A stretch of DNA of 64,000 bases from an uncultured Paracoccaceae bacterium (GTDB lineage Bacteria; Pseudomonadota; Alphaproteobacteria; Rhodobacterales; Rhodobacteraceae), in the NCBI GenBank assembly GCA_947501555.1, contig CANMWG010000003.1, forward strand, positions 248,001 through 312,000, read 5' to 3'. Below, in pieces: positions 34,373 to 42,341 of this stretch (the stretch's first letter is position 1; the number at the start of each line of letters is the position of its first letter). The notes beneath the pieces were generated by a model that had not been told where the DNA came from, made no database searches, and saw nothing but the letters and a program-made list of their open reading frames with translations. The position numbers and the translations under genes were made by a program.

Positions 34373-35326
34373 TTAGGCGGCGAGTTTCCCCAACGCCCAA
34401 CGAACGTTTTTTCGCACGTCTGGATCGGTGTCGTCCGCAAATTTTTCCAAGAACTGAACCGTCTCGGGTACGGCCAATTCGCCAAGCACTGCAGCGCACT
34501 CCTTGCGCAGGTTCGGTACTGGAATTTCCATCATGGGCCCGATTTCCATCGCGGCCTCGATCGCGTTCAGCTTGCCCAAGGACCGGACAGCTTTCAGCCG
34601 CACCTGCCAGAAATCGTCTTTCAAAGCGGCGCGCAGAGGCGCGAGACACGCTGTACCTCCAGATTTTGCCAGGGTTTCAGCGGCAGCCTCTCTTACGATC
34701 CACTCTGGGTCATCCAGACCTGTGATCAACGTCACCTCTGCATGATCGGACTTGGAAAACCCAAGTGCGGACAACGCGGTCCGGCGCACCTTCGGTTCGG
34801 CATCCTTCGTCGCCTCTCGCAGCGCGGGCAGCGCGGTTTCATCCTGCAGCCAACCAATCACACCCACCGCTTGAATGCGGACCTCATAAGCTTGATGATG
34901 CAATGCTTTGATGGCAGGACCCAATGCCTCTGAGCGGCGCAATTCTTTGATCCCAAGAAAGCAAGCGGCCAGTTTTACGGGGTCTTCGCTCTCCAGATGC
35001 GGCAGGATGGAATCCCCTGCGGCTGGATCTTTCAACTCGGTCAGACTGACAGTCGCAGCCTCAATCACGGAAGGGTCCGTATCGCTCAGCGCGCCAACCA
35101 AGGCGGCCGATGTCTCTGGCCCGTCAAAATCCGTAAACGCGATCGCAGCTTGCTTGCGGACGCCCGCATCCGCATCAACGATTGCCTTCGCAAGGTAGGG
35201 AATAGCCGCAGGATCCGCGCTATCGGCCAATTCTATAACGGCCATGATCCGGCCACCGGGTGCGGCATCATTTAGCCCCTCGGCGAGTTCGGAAATTTCA
35301 TCGAAGTCTTCGAATAAATCGTTCAC
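34373..35326 (-). CDS. HEAT-repeat protein of the AprAB-like gene set
   Basis: 317 residues from a GTG start (TGAGG upstream), built almost entirely of about nine helical HEAT repeats of 30-31 residues, with recurring patterns such as DPSVIEAATVSLTEL, EVRIQAVGVIGWL and PDVRKNVRWALGKL. No signal peptide, so cytosolic. Such proteins are scaffolds or, in the phycobilin lyase-type subgroup, cofactor-handling proteins. It begins 7 bases after the small ferredoxin's stop, which points to a structural or assembly role for the flavoprotein/ferredoxin pair. No enzymatic motif is visible. Confidence 0.87.
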   Translation of the reverse strand: MNDLFEDFDEISELAEGLNDAAPGGRIMAVIELADSADPAAIPYLAKAIVDADAGVRKQAAIAFTDFDGPETSAALVGALSDTDPSVIEAATVSLTELKDPAAGDSILPHLESEDPVKLAACFLGIKELRRSEALGPAIKALHHQAYEVRIQAVGVIGWLQDETALPALREATKDAEPKVRRTALSALGFSKSDHAEVTLITGLDDPEWIVREAAAETLAKSGGTACLAPLRAALKDDFWQVRLKAVRSLGKLNAIEAAMEIGPMMEIPVPNLRKECAAVLGELAVPETVQFLEKFADDTDPDVRKNVRWALGKLAA

Positions 35327-35333
35327 CTTGGCC

Positions 35334-35576
35334 TCACTTCAACAAATAGGGAAGGTTCACGGTAACCGCATCGGTCGGGCAGTCTGCCTCACAGGGCATG
35401 CAGTACCAGCATTCGTCATACTTCATATAAGCGGTTTTGGTGCCGTCATCCTTCACCGCGATCCGTAGAACATCCAAGGGGCAAACATCGACGCAAACGG
35501 TGCAGCCTTTGTCCGCAATGCACAGATCGTCGTTGACGACGACAGGTACGGTTGTGGCGGTCTGTGCGAGAGGCAT
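35334..35576 (-). CDS. Small dicluster ferredoxin, AprB-like partner of the flavoprotein
   Basis: 80 residues with two [4Fe-4S] motifs: the first with C19, C26, C29 and C33-P (a spaced variant, CIADKGCTVCVDVCP), the second CWYCMPCEADCP (C57, C60, C63, C67). AprB of adenylylsulfate reductase has the same two-cluster core but is about 150 residues long with a C-terminal tail that wraps AprA; that tail is missing here. AAGGAA precedes the ATG. It follows the AprA-like gene by 12 bases and should pass electrons between that flavoprotein and soluble carriers. Confidence 0.88.
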   Translation of the reverse strand: MPLAQTATTVPVVVNDDLCIADKGCTVCVDVCPLDVLRIAVKDDGTKTAYMKYDECWYCMPCEADCPTDAVTVNLPYLLK

Positions 35577-35588
35577 CTGCGTATTCCT

Positions 35589-37331
35589 TTATTCTGCCGC
35601 AACGGTCGAGGTGACACGTTGCTTGTAGTAAGCGTCTTTTTCGTCGTCTTCGATCTCGACAATATAGGGCTTAACCTCTTGTTTCTTATGCGTTGGCTTG
35701 CCATCCGCGCCCTTGGTCAGGATTGTGTGGCAGAACCAGTTTTCATCATCGCGTTCGTACTCGACCCGGTTGTGATACAGGCCCCACCGGCTTTCCGTAC
35801 GGTACATAGAAGCTGCAGCAGCCATCTCGGCACAGTCCAAAATGGTCGATGCCTCTAAGGCGCGCATCAACTCATGCGCGTCGCGCACATACATACCCTG
35901 TTCCATGTCCTCGCGCACTTCCTCGAACCGCTGTTGGGCAAGCTCCATTTTGGCAGTGACCTTTGGCGGCTGCAGATAGTCATTCACCAGACGTCGTGTT
36001 TTGTATTCGATCTGGTTTGGTGGAATGCCGTCGTCACGCTTGGTCGGGGCCAGCACGCGGTCGCGTTCTGCAATCACTTCTCCTTCGTCGAAGCTCGCGA
36101 AATCGACGTCTTCTATGAATTCGGCCGCATCCAGACCTGCAAATGCGCCGTTGGTGAAGGCTCCAAGCATGTAGTTATGCGGGACGTTCGCCATATCACC
36201 CGCAGCATAGAGCCCCGGAATGGTCGTGCGGGCATGTTCATCCACAAAGACACCGCTCGCCGAATGACCCGAGCAAAACCCGATCTCCGAGATATGCATC
36301 TCGATCATCTGTTTGCGATAGTCGGTGCCACGTCCAGCGTGGAAGTGTCCGCGGGTTGGGCGTTCTACGATATGCAGAACCCGCTCAATCTCGGCCACAG
36401 TTTCTTCGGCAAGGTGGTTCAGTTTCAGGTAAACGGGCCCCTTACCGCCCTGCAGCTCATCGTAGAATTCCTGCATCATCTGGCCCGACCAATAATCGCA
36501 TTCGATGAAACGCTCGCCTTTTGCGTTGGCCGTATATCCCCCCAACGGCCCTGCGACATATGCGCAGGCAGGGCCATTGTAATCCTTGATAAGGGGGTTG
36601 ATCTGATAGCACTCAAGGTTCGCAAGCCCCGCACCAGCATGATAGGCCATTGCGTAGCCCTCGCCGGAGTTCGTGGCGTTCTCATATGTCCCATAAAGGT
36701 AACCTGACGTCGGCAAACCAAGACGGCCCGCCGCGCCTAGCCCCATAATCACAGCCTTGGCCTTAACTGTTAAAAACTCGGCAGTGCGGGTGTTCACGCA
36801 AATCGCGCCGGCAACACGGCCCTCACCTGTCAAAAGGCGGGTGGCCATATAGCGATTGACGATATTAATCCGCGCCTTGCGCAGCTGACGGTAAAGCGCT
36901 TTCTTTACAGTGTCCCCATTCGGCATTGGCAGGACATAAGTGCCAATATGATGCACCTTCTTGACATCATATTCGCCATTTTCATCCTTCTGGAACCGAA
37001 TGCCAAAACTGTCGAGTTCCTGAATGATCCCATAACATTCTTCGGCATACCGATAGACCGCCGCCTGATCGCAGATACCGTCATTGGCGATGGTGATTTC
37101 TTTGGTGTATTGCTCGGGCGTGGCGTAGCCCGGGATCACCGAGTTATTCAGCCCGTCCATCCCCATGGATATTGCGCCGGACCGTTTGACGTTTGCCTTG
37201 TCCAGCAGAACCACATTTGCCTTTGGGTTCTTCTTTTTGGCCTTTAGTGCGGCCATTGGGCCAGCAGTCCCACCGCCGATGATCAGAATGTCACATTCAA
37301 GCGTGTTTGAACTGTCTAGTATTTCGTCCAT
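35589..37331 (-). CDS. AprA-like FAD flavoprotein (fumarate reductase/adenylylsulfate reductase family)
   Basis: 580 residues. The N-terminus has the FAD-binding GGGTAGPMAALKAK (about 19-32) with VVLLDKA as the second strand, then RSGAISMGMDGLNN. The region around residues 345-365 reads FCSGHSASGVFVDEHART followed by GLYAAGDMA, resembling the corresponding part of AprA. The C-terminal helical domain (about 440-580) is also present. Family members are soluble FAD oxidoreductases; AprA reduces or forms adenylylsulfate. There is no sat, qmo or dsr gene here, so a standard APS reductase is doubtful. It is paired with a two-cluster ferredoxin and HEAT protein. The substrate may be what the neighbouring importer delivers. 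Confidence 0.85.
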   Translation of the reverse strand: MDEILDSSNTLECDILIIGGGTAGPMAALKAKKKNPKANVVLLDKANVKRSGAISMGMDGLNNSVIPGYATPEQYTKEITIANDGICDQAAVYRYAEECYGIIQELDSFGIRFQKDENGEYDVKKVHHIGTYVLPMPNGDTVKKALYRQLRKARINIVNRYMATRLLTGEGRVAGAICVNTRTAEFLTVKAKAVIMGLGAAGRLGLPTSGYLYGTYENATNSGEGYAMAYHAGAGLANLECYQINPLIKDYNGPACAYVAGPLGGYTANAKGERFIECDYWSGQMMQEFYDELQGGKGPVYLKLNHLAEETVAEIERVLHIVERPTRGHFHAGRGTDYRKQMIEMHISEIGFCSGHSASGVFVDEHARTTIPGLYAAGDMANVPHNYMLGAFTNGAFAGLDAAEFIEDVDFASFDEGEVIAERDRVLAPTKRDDGIPPNQIEYKTRRLVNDYLQPPKVTAKMELAQQRFEEVREDMEQGMYVRDAHELMRALEASTILDCAEMAAAASMYRTESRWGLYHNRVEYERDDENWFCHTILTKGADGKPTHKKQEVKPYIVEIEDDEKDAYYKQRVTSTVAAE

Positions 37332-37392
37332 TGCTGGCTCCCTACGGTGGCTATAGATCAGCTTGCGCCGTGCTGCAGCGCAGCGCTGTCAA

Positions 37393-37683
37393 TTAATTGT
37401 CAAACTGGTCGGAAAGTTCACGAAGGTAGGTGAACGGGTAGATCGCCTTTTCATGACCATCTGAAAAATGTAGGTTCACGCCTGCTGCACCGACTTGGTA
37501 AATACCTGTGATCCGAAGGCCGGGAAGCACCTGAACTTCGCCGTGATCTAACCGCTCCCTTATCGACCAAGCGTCCTTCGCTTCCTGACGTAAAAGGGCT
37601 GCAGGAAGGTTGGTGACCCGCCCGCTTTCCCATGTCACACGCAGTTCTTCGCAGGTTTCAGTTGCAGCCAATTCGGTGATCAT
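37393..37683 (-). CDS. DUF971 (gamma-butyrobetaine hydroxylase N-terminal-like) protein
   Basis: 96 residues of the DUF971/GBBH-like_N family: LRVTWESGRVTNLPAALLR opening, a central GLRITGIYQVGAAGVNLHFSDGH core and IYPFTYLREL end. The fold occurs alone in bacteria, often near iron-sulfur proteins, and as the N-terminal domain of gamma-butyrobetaine hydroxylase. It is the first gene of the leftward set, 61 bases before the AprA-like gene, and divergent from fdxA. A role in Fe-S or metal handling is plausible but unproven. Confidence 0.87.
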   Translation of the reverse strand: MITELAATETCEELRVTWESGRVTNLPAALLRQEAKDAWSIRERLDHGEVQVLPGLRITGIYQVGAAGVNLHFSDGHEKAIYPFTYLRELSDQFDN

Positions 37684-37741
37684 TTCGATTCTCCTGTTCT
37701 TGCCCCCAACCTGCGAGCAAAGGAATTTTCAAAATAGCAAT

Positions 37742-37755
37742 TTGTTGACGGACAA
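37742..37755. promoter_or_regulatory. Candidate Crp/Fnr-family site (TTG-N8-CAA)
   Basis: TTGTTGACGGACAA, extended by one more matched pair to TTTGT-N6-ACAAA (37741-37756), lies in the divergent region between DUF971 and fdxA. The TTG-N8-CAA layout is that of Fnr/Dnr/NnrR-type sites, and a Crp/Fnr regulator is encoded at the far end of the gene set. The motif is short, so chance occurrence is possible. Confidence 0.4.
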
Positions 37756-37803
37756 ACGCGCTGCAACGCGGCAAAAGCAAAAAACCTTAGAAAGCCCTAT
37801 GCC

Positions 37804-38145
37804 ATGACTTATGTCGTCACTGATAATTGTATTGCCTGCAAATATACCGACTGCGTGGACGTCTGCCCTGTAGATTGTTTCTATGAAGGCGAGAACATGT
37901 TGGTGATCCACCCAGACGAATGCATAGATTGCGGCGTTTGCGAACCAGAATGTCCCGCTGATGCGATCCGTCCGGATACTGAGCCAGATATGGAAAAATG
38001 GGTCACCTTCAACCAAAAGTTCGCAGAGCTTTGGCCTGTTATCCTGTCATCCAAGGAACCGATGGACAACGCAGAAAAGCTTGATGGAACAAGCGACAAG
38101 CTCAGGACTCATTTCTCGGAAAAGCCGGCTGAAGAAGCCGCATAA
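37804..38145 (+). CDS. fdxA: Seven-iron ferredoxin FdxA
   Basis: 113 residues, the standard length of FdxA. N-terminal cysteines C9, C17 and C21-P follow the [3Fe-4S]/[4Fe-4S] pattern ([14 protein letters not shown]), and the second motif is [12 protein letters not shown] (C40, C43, C46, C50). The long C-terminal tail is typical. It is a cytosolic electron carrier. It is read together with the ferredoxin reductase gene 9 bases downstream and shares a divergent promoter with the DUF971/AprA-like operon, so it probably exchanges electrons with that system. Confidence 0.93.
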   Translation: MTYVVTDNCIACKYTDCVDVCPVDCFYEGENMLVIHPDECIDCGVCEPECPADAIRPDTEPDMEKWVTFNQKFAELWPVILSSKEPMDNAEKLDGTSDKLRTHFSEKPAEEAA

Positions 38146-38154
38146 GGATACCTC

Positions 38155-38949
38155 ATGAACGTGCAAGCAACCGCAAAGGTCCAGCCCGACGCGCAGACCG
38201 TTACCTCGGTAAAACATTGGACGGATACGCTTTTTTCTTTCCGCGTCTCACGGCCGCAATCACTGCGCTTCCGCTCCGGGGAATTTGTGATGATCGGCCT
38301 GTTGAAGGACGACGGCAAGCCTTTGTTGCGCGCCTATTCGATCGCATCCCCATCATGGGACGAAGAACTCGAGTTTTATTCGATCAAAGTGCCAGACGGC
38401 CCGCTGACCTCACGGCTGCAAAAGATTGTGCCCGGAGACGAGATCATCCTTCGCCCCAAGCCGGTCGGCACTTTGGTGCTGGATGCGTTGCTGCCCGGAA
38501 AGCGATTGTGGATGATCGCGACGGGCACAGGCATTGCGCCATTCGCATCCCTATTGCGGGATCCCGAGACCTGGGAAAACTACAATCAAGTGATCGTCGC
38601 CCACACCTGCAGAACGCGCGATGAATTGGCCTATGGGTCCGAGATTGTGAAAGCTTTGCCAGACGACCCGCTCATCGGAGAGCTGGTTGGTGACAAACTT
38701 TGCTATTATCCCACAACCACGCGCGAAGCCTCTGACATCGAAGGCCGTATCAGCGACCATATCCGAGATGGCCGCGTGTTTGATCACTTCAACATGGCAA
38801 AGTGGGACGCCGCAGCAGATCGCGTGATGATCTGCGGGAACCTTGCGCTCAACAAAGACATCATGGGGCTATGCGAAGCACATGGGCTATGTGAAGGCGC
38901 AAATTCCGATCCCAAACACTTTGTTGTCGAAAAAGCGTTTATTGACTAA
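38155..38949 (+). CDS. fpr: Ferredoxin-NADP+ reductase
   Basis: 264 residues, bacterial type (class I). The FAD motif RAYSIAS (about 61-67) and the nucleotide-binding IATGTGIAPFASLLRD (about 121-136) are present, and the C-terminus is the short VEKAFID-type tail of the Fpr subclass. It moves electrons between NADPH and ferredoxin. AAGGA precedes the ATG. With FdxA just upstream it forms an NADPH-to-ferredoxin feed, likely for the AprA-like flavoprotein unit. Confidence 0.94.
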   Translation: MNVQATAKVQPDAQTVTSVKHWTDTLFSFRVSRPQSLRFRSGEFVMIGLLKDDGKPLLRAYSIASPSWDEELEFYSIKVPDGPLTSRLQKIVPGDEIILRPKPVGTLVLDALLPGKRLWMIATGTGIAPFASLLRDPETWENYNQVIVAHTCRTRDELAYGSEIVKALPDDPLIGELVGDKLCYYPTTTREASDIEGRISDHIRDGRVFDHFNMAKWDAAADRVMICGNLALNKDIMGLCEAHGLCEGANSDPKHFVVEKAFID

Positions 38950-39640
38950 GCCAAATCTCGGCCAAAGCATCGACATCGGTTGAACCGTATTGCACGGAAG
39001 TCGAGGTCACAAACGCAGGCGTTCCCAAAATACCCAAGTCAATCGCCAAATCCCGGTTCCGGTCAATTTCTGCGTCAACTTCCGCGCTTTGCATTTCCGC
39101 TTTGATAGCCTCAAAATCCAGCGCTAAGTCATCTGCTATTTCTTTAAATCCGCCCTCATTCAATGGGCCTCGCATGGCCCATAAGGCGTCGTGGACCTGC
39201 GCGTAGGCAGCGGCGCCCGCAACCTGTTCGGTCGCCAACGCAAACCGGGCTGCGCGTTCGGATCCGGGCGATAGGATTGGTAACTGAAGCATCTCAATCC
39301 GAAGATCCGGATGTTCCTCGACCAAGGCCTCAAGCTTAGGATGTATCGCTTTGCAAGGCGCGCAACGATAGTCAAAAAACTCGACAACTTTGTTTGGTGC
39401 CTCTGCCGCGCCCATTCCCAATGCAGTGGTGCTCAGGATTTCTGGATACCCCGACAGCTTTTGTGCAATCTCTGCTTCGACCTGCCGTTGGTTCAAGACC
39501 TCTAAGGACCGAAGAATGATTTCGGGATTGGCCAATATGTAGTCCCGCACCCGCTCCTCAAAGTTTTCCTCATGTGCCATAGCAGTCCCGGCCAACGTTA
39601 AGTTGACAAGGCAGAAAGCTATCAAGGACACGTATTTCAT
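38939..39640 (-). CDS. Periplasmic DsbA-family thioredoxin-like protein
   Basis: 233 residues from the ATG at 39640 (signal peptide about 1-22, GTAMAHE); a longer start lacks a signal. A helical N-terminal segment resembles the ScsC/BdbD-type oligomerisation region. The thioredoxin fold has the active site C98-A-P-C101 preceded by FFDYR, and a cis-proline in GTPAFV. It oxidises or isomerises disulfides of exported proteins, such as cytochromes or copper chaperones. It is convergent with fpr (11-base overlap). Confidence 0.88.
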   Translation of the reverse strand: MKYVSLIAFCLVNLTLAGTAMAHEENFEERVRDYILANPEIILRSLEVLNQRQVEAEIAQKLSGYPEILSTTALGMGAAEAPNKVVEFFDYRCAPCKAIHPKLEALVEEHPDLRIEMLQLPILSPGSERAARFALATEQVAGAAAYAQVHDALWAMRGPLNEGGFKEIADDLALDFEAIKAEMQSAEVDAEIDRNRDLAIDLGILGTPAFVTSTSVQYGSTDVDALAEIWLSQ

Positions 39641-39919
39641 TCGCCCTCCAGCACCGGACTGTTCACCGTGATCAAAGTAGAGAAGGTTGCCTGCGGAAAC
39701 GACAAACGGCCATTCGTCCATAAATCACACATGGTTAGGTTAAAAAAAGAGCACCGACTCCAATTTTGAACATTTTTTGATCACACACCTTATTGGGACT
39801 GCGTTTCTCACAGAACACAGTGCCGTCCTCAACGTGTTTCGAAATTCCTCCAAGGCAGGCCTTGGCTGCGACCTGCGGCGACGCTATCACGGCCTTCCAA
39901 ATATCCGGAGGAACTCACC

Positions 39920-42244
39920 ATGATCCCTGTCGCTGACCGTATTGCCCATAATATCGCCACCGACATCGGTGCGCGCGCTGAGCAGGTCAAAGCGACAGTT
40001 GCCATGCTTGATGGGGGAGACACCGTCCCCTTCGTCGCGCGTTACCGTAAAGAGGCAACGGGTGGGTTGGATGACGCGCAACTGCGCCGTTTGGCCGAGC
40101 GGTTGGATTACCTGCGTGACTTGGAAAAGCGCCGGGCCAGCATTCTTGATGAGATCAAATCTCAGGGAAAACTGACGGACGCATTAGCCCGCGATATTGC
40201 TGCGGCAGATACCAAAGCGATTTTGGAAGACTTGTATTTGCCGTTCAAGCCCAAGCGGCGCACGAAAGCGATGATCGCGCGCGAGAACGGTCTTGAGCCG
40301 CTTTTGCGTGCCATTCTTGCAGATCGGAACGTAGATCCCGCCGATTTAGCACAGGCATATGTCAACGATGTTGTGCCTGACACGAAAGAGGCACTCTCGG
40401 GGGCACGCGATATTCTGGTGGAAGAGCTTGGCGAAAACGCCGCCTTGTTAGGCCGTTTGCGCGAGGTGATGCAGCAAGAGGCGCTGATCACTGCGACTGT
40501 CCTTAAAGGCAAGGAAGAAGCCGGCGCAAAGTTCTCCGACTACTTCGATCACAGCGAGAAATGGGCGACTATCCCGTCCCACCGCGCCCTTGCGATCTTG
40601 CGTGCAGCAAAGGAAGAGATTGTCACCATCAGCATTGCTCCGGAACCAGAGACCGGCAAGCAGCGGATTGTAAGCATCATCGCGCATGAGATTGGCATTC
40701 ATGGCGAAGGGCCGGGTGATCTCTGGCTGCGCAGCGTGGCTGACTGGGCGTGGAACGTCAAATTGAGCCTGTCCATGTACATGGACCTTCTGACGGATCT
40801 GCGACGCCGGGCGCATGCAGCGGCCATTGATGTCTTCGCCCGAAACTTGCGTGATCTTCTGCTCGCCGCCCCTGCCGGTGCGCGCGCCACCTTGGGGCTT
40901 GATCCGGGTATCAGGACAGGGTGCAAGATCGCAGTGGTGGATGAGACAGGCAAGCTGCTGGATACCGCCACAATCCATCCATTCCAACCGCGTAACGATT
41001 TGCGCGGGGCCGAAGAGACTTTGGCCCAGTTGATCCAGCGGCATGGTATCGCATTGATTGCCATCGGAAATGGCACTGCCAGTCGCGAATCTGAACGGCT
41101 GGTCGCGGATACGATCAAAAACCTACCGTCGAATGCACCCCGCCCCACGCAGGTTGTGGTGTCAGAAGCAGGAGCGTCGGTTTATTCAGCGTCAGAGCTT
41201 GCGTCCCAGGAATTCCCGGAAATTGATGTGTCGCTGCGAGGCGCCGTCTCAATCGCCCGTCGCCTGCAAGACCCCTTGGCAGAGCTCGTCAAAATCGAAC
41301 CGCAAGCTATCGGTGTCGGCCAATACCAACATGACGTGGATCAGCGCCGCCTTGCGCAATCCCTTGCAGCCGTCGTTGAAGATGCCGTGAATGCCGTCGG
41401 TGTTGATCTGAATATGGCGTCCGCACCGCTCTTATCGCATATCGCCGGGCTTGGCCCATCATTGGCGCAGGCCATTGTCATGCATCGCGATGCAAATGGT
41501 CCCTTTGCAACACGCAAAGCCCTGTTGGATGTTGCGGGGTTGGGGCCAAAGGCCTTTGAACAATGTGCTGGCTTCCTGCGGATCACCGACGGAGCAGAGC
41601 CGCTTGACGCATCCTCCGTTCATCCCGAGGCTTACGGTGTCGCACGTAAGATCGTTCAGGCCTGTGGACGCGATATCCGTGCCATCATGGGGGATAGCGG
41701 CGCACTCAAGGGTCTTCGTGCGGAACAATTCGTCGACGACACTTTTGGCCTTCCCACCGTGCGCGACATTCTGACAGAGCTTGAAAAACCGGGCCGAGAT
41801 CCGCGCCCAACCTTCAAGACCGCCACATTTGCGGAAGGCATCGATAGTATCACAGATCTCAAACCTGGTATGTCGCTTGAAGGCACAGTCACGAACGTAG
41901 CGGCTTTTGGCGCATTCGTTGATATTGGTGTGCACCAAGACGGTTTGGTGCATGTGAGCCAGCTGGCAGATCGTTTTGTCAAAGACCCACATGAGATCGT
42001 CAAAGCAGGTGATGTCGTTCGCGTCCGCGTGACAGAAATTGATGTGCCACGCAAACGCATTGGGCTCAGTATGCGCAAAGATGCCGGTGCCAAGTCCGTA
42101 TCTGCTGGAAACACGGACAAGAAACCAAAGGCAGCCAATCGCGCGAAATCCAATACCGCGAAACCAGCTGCCTCAAACAGCCAAGGTGCATTGGGGTCAG
42201 CATTAGCGGAAGCCCTGAAACAATCGACCAACGGCTCCAAGTGA
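39920..42244 (+). CDS. tex: Tex-family RNA-binding transcription accessory protein
   Basis: 774 residues, full-length Tex. Order: N-terminal helical domain, YqgF-like RNase H fold (GLDPGIRTGCKIAVVDETG, about 325-345), helix-hairpin-helix pair (about 500-570; LSHIAGLGPSLAQAIV) and a C-terminal S1 domain (about 650-715; GMSLEGTVTNVAAFGAFVDIGVHQDGLVHVSQL). A basic Lys/Ala/Ser tail follows. Tex binds nucleic acid at the transcribing polymerase. A strong GGAGG stands before the ATG. It is transcribed alone. Confidence 0.95.
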   Translation: MIPVADRIAHNIATDIGARAEQVKATVAMLDGGDTVPFVARYRKEATGGLDDAQLRRLAERLDYLRDLEKRRASILDEIKSQGKLTDALARDIAAADTKAILEDLYLPFKPKRRTKAMIARENGLEPLLRAILADRNVDPADLAQAYVNDVVPDTKEALSGARDILVEELGENAALLGRLREVMQQEALITATVLKGKEEAGAKFSDYFDHSEKWATIPSHRALAILRAAKEEIVTISIAPEPETGKQRIVSIIAHEIGIHGEGPGDLWLRSVADWAWNVKLSLSMYMDLLTDLRRRAHAAAIDVFARNLRDLLLAAPAGARATLGLDPGIRTGCKIAVVDETGKLLDTATIHPFQPRNDLRGAEETLAQLIQRHGIALIAIGNGTASRESERLVADTIKNLPSNAPRPTQVVVSEAGASVYSASELASQEFPEIDVSLRGAVSIARRLQDPLAELVKIEPQAIGVGQYQHDVDQRRLAQSLAAVVEDAVNAVGVDLNMASAPLLSHIAGLGPSLAQAIVMHRDANGPFATRKALLDVAGLGPKAFEQCAGFLRITDGAEPLDASSVHPEAYGVARKIVQACGRDIRAIMGDSGALKGLRAEQFVDDTFGLPTVRDILTELEKPGRDPRPTFKTATFAEGIDSITDLKPGMSLEGTVTNVAAFGAFVDIGVHQDGLVHVSQLADRFVKDPHEIVKAGDVVRVRVTEIDVPRKRIGLSMRKDAGAKSVSAGNTDKKPKAANRAKSNTAKPAASNSQGALGSALAEALKQSTNGSK

Positions 42245-42341
42245 GCCACAACGATTTTCGGCAACATGGCGGAAGTCGGTCTTGCAGACACTAAGGTCCG
42301 AGCAGCGACGTACTCTCGATTACCCCCAAAGAGTGCAGGTA

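Noticed and set aside
35334..37331. Standard dissimilatory APS reductase
   Set aside because: No sat, qmo, dsr or sox gene is in the window, and the ferredoxin lacks the AprB tail. Only family-level similarity is claimed.
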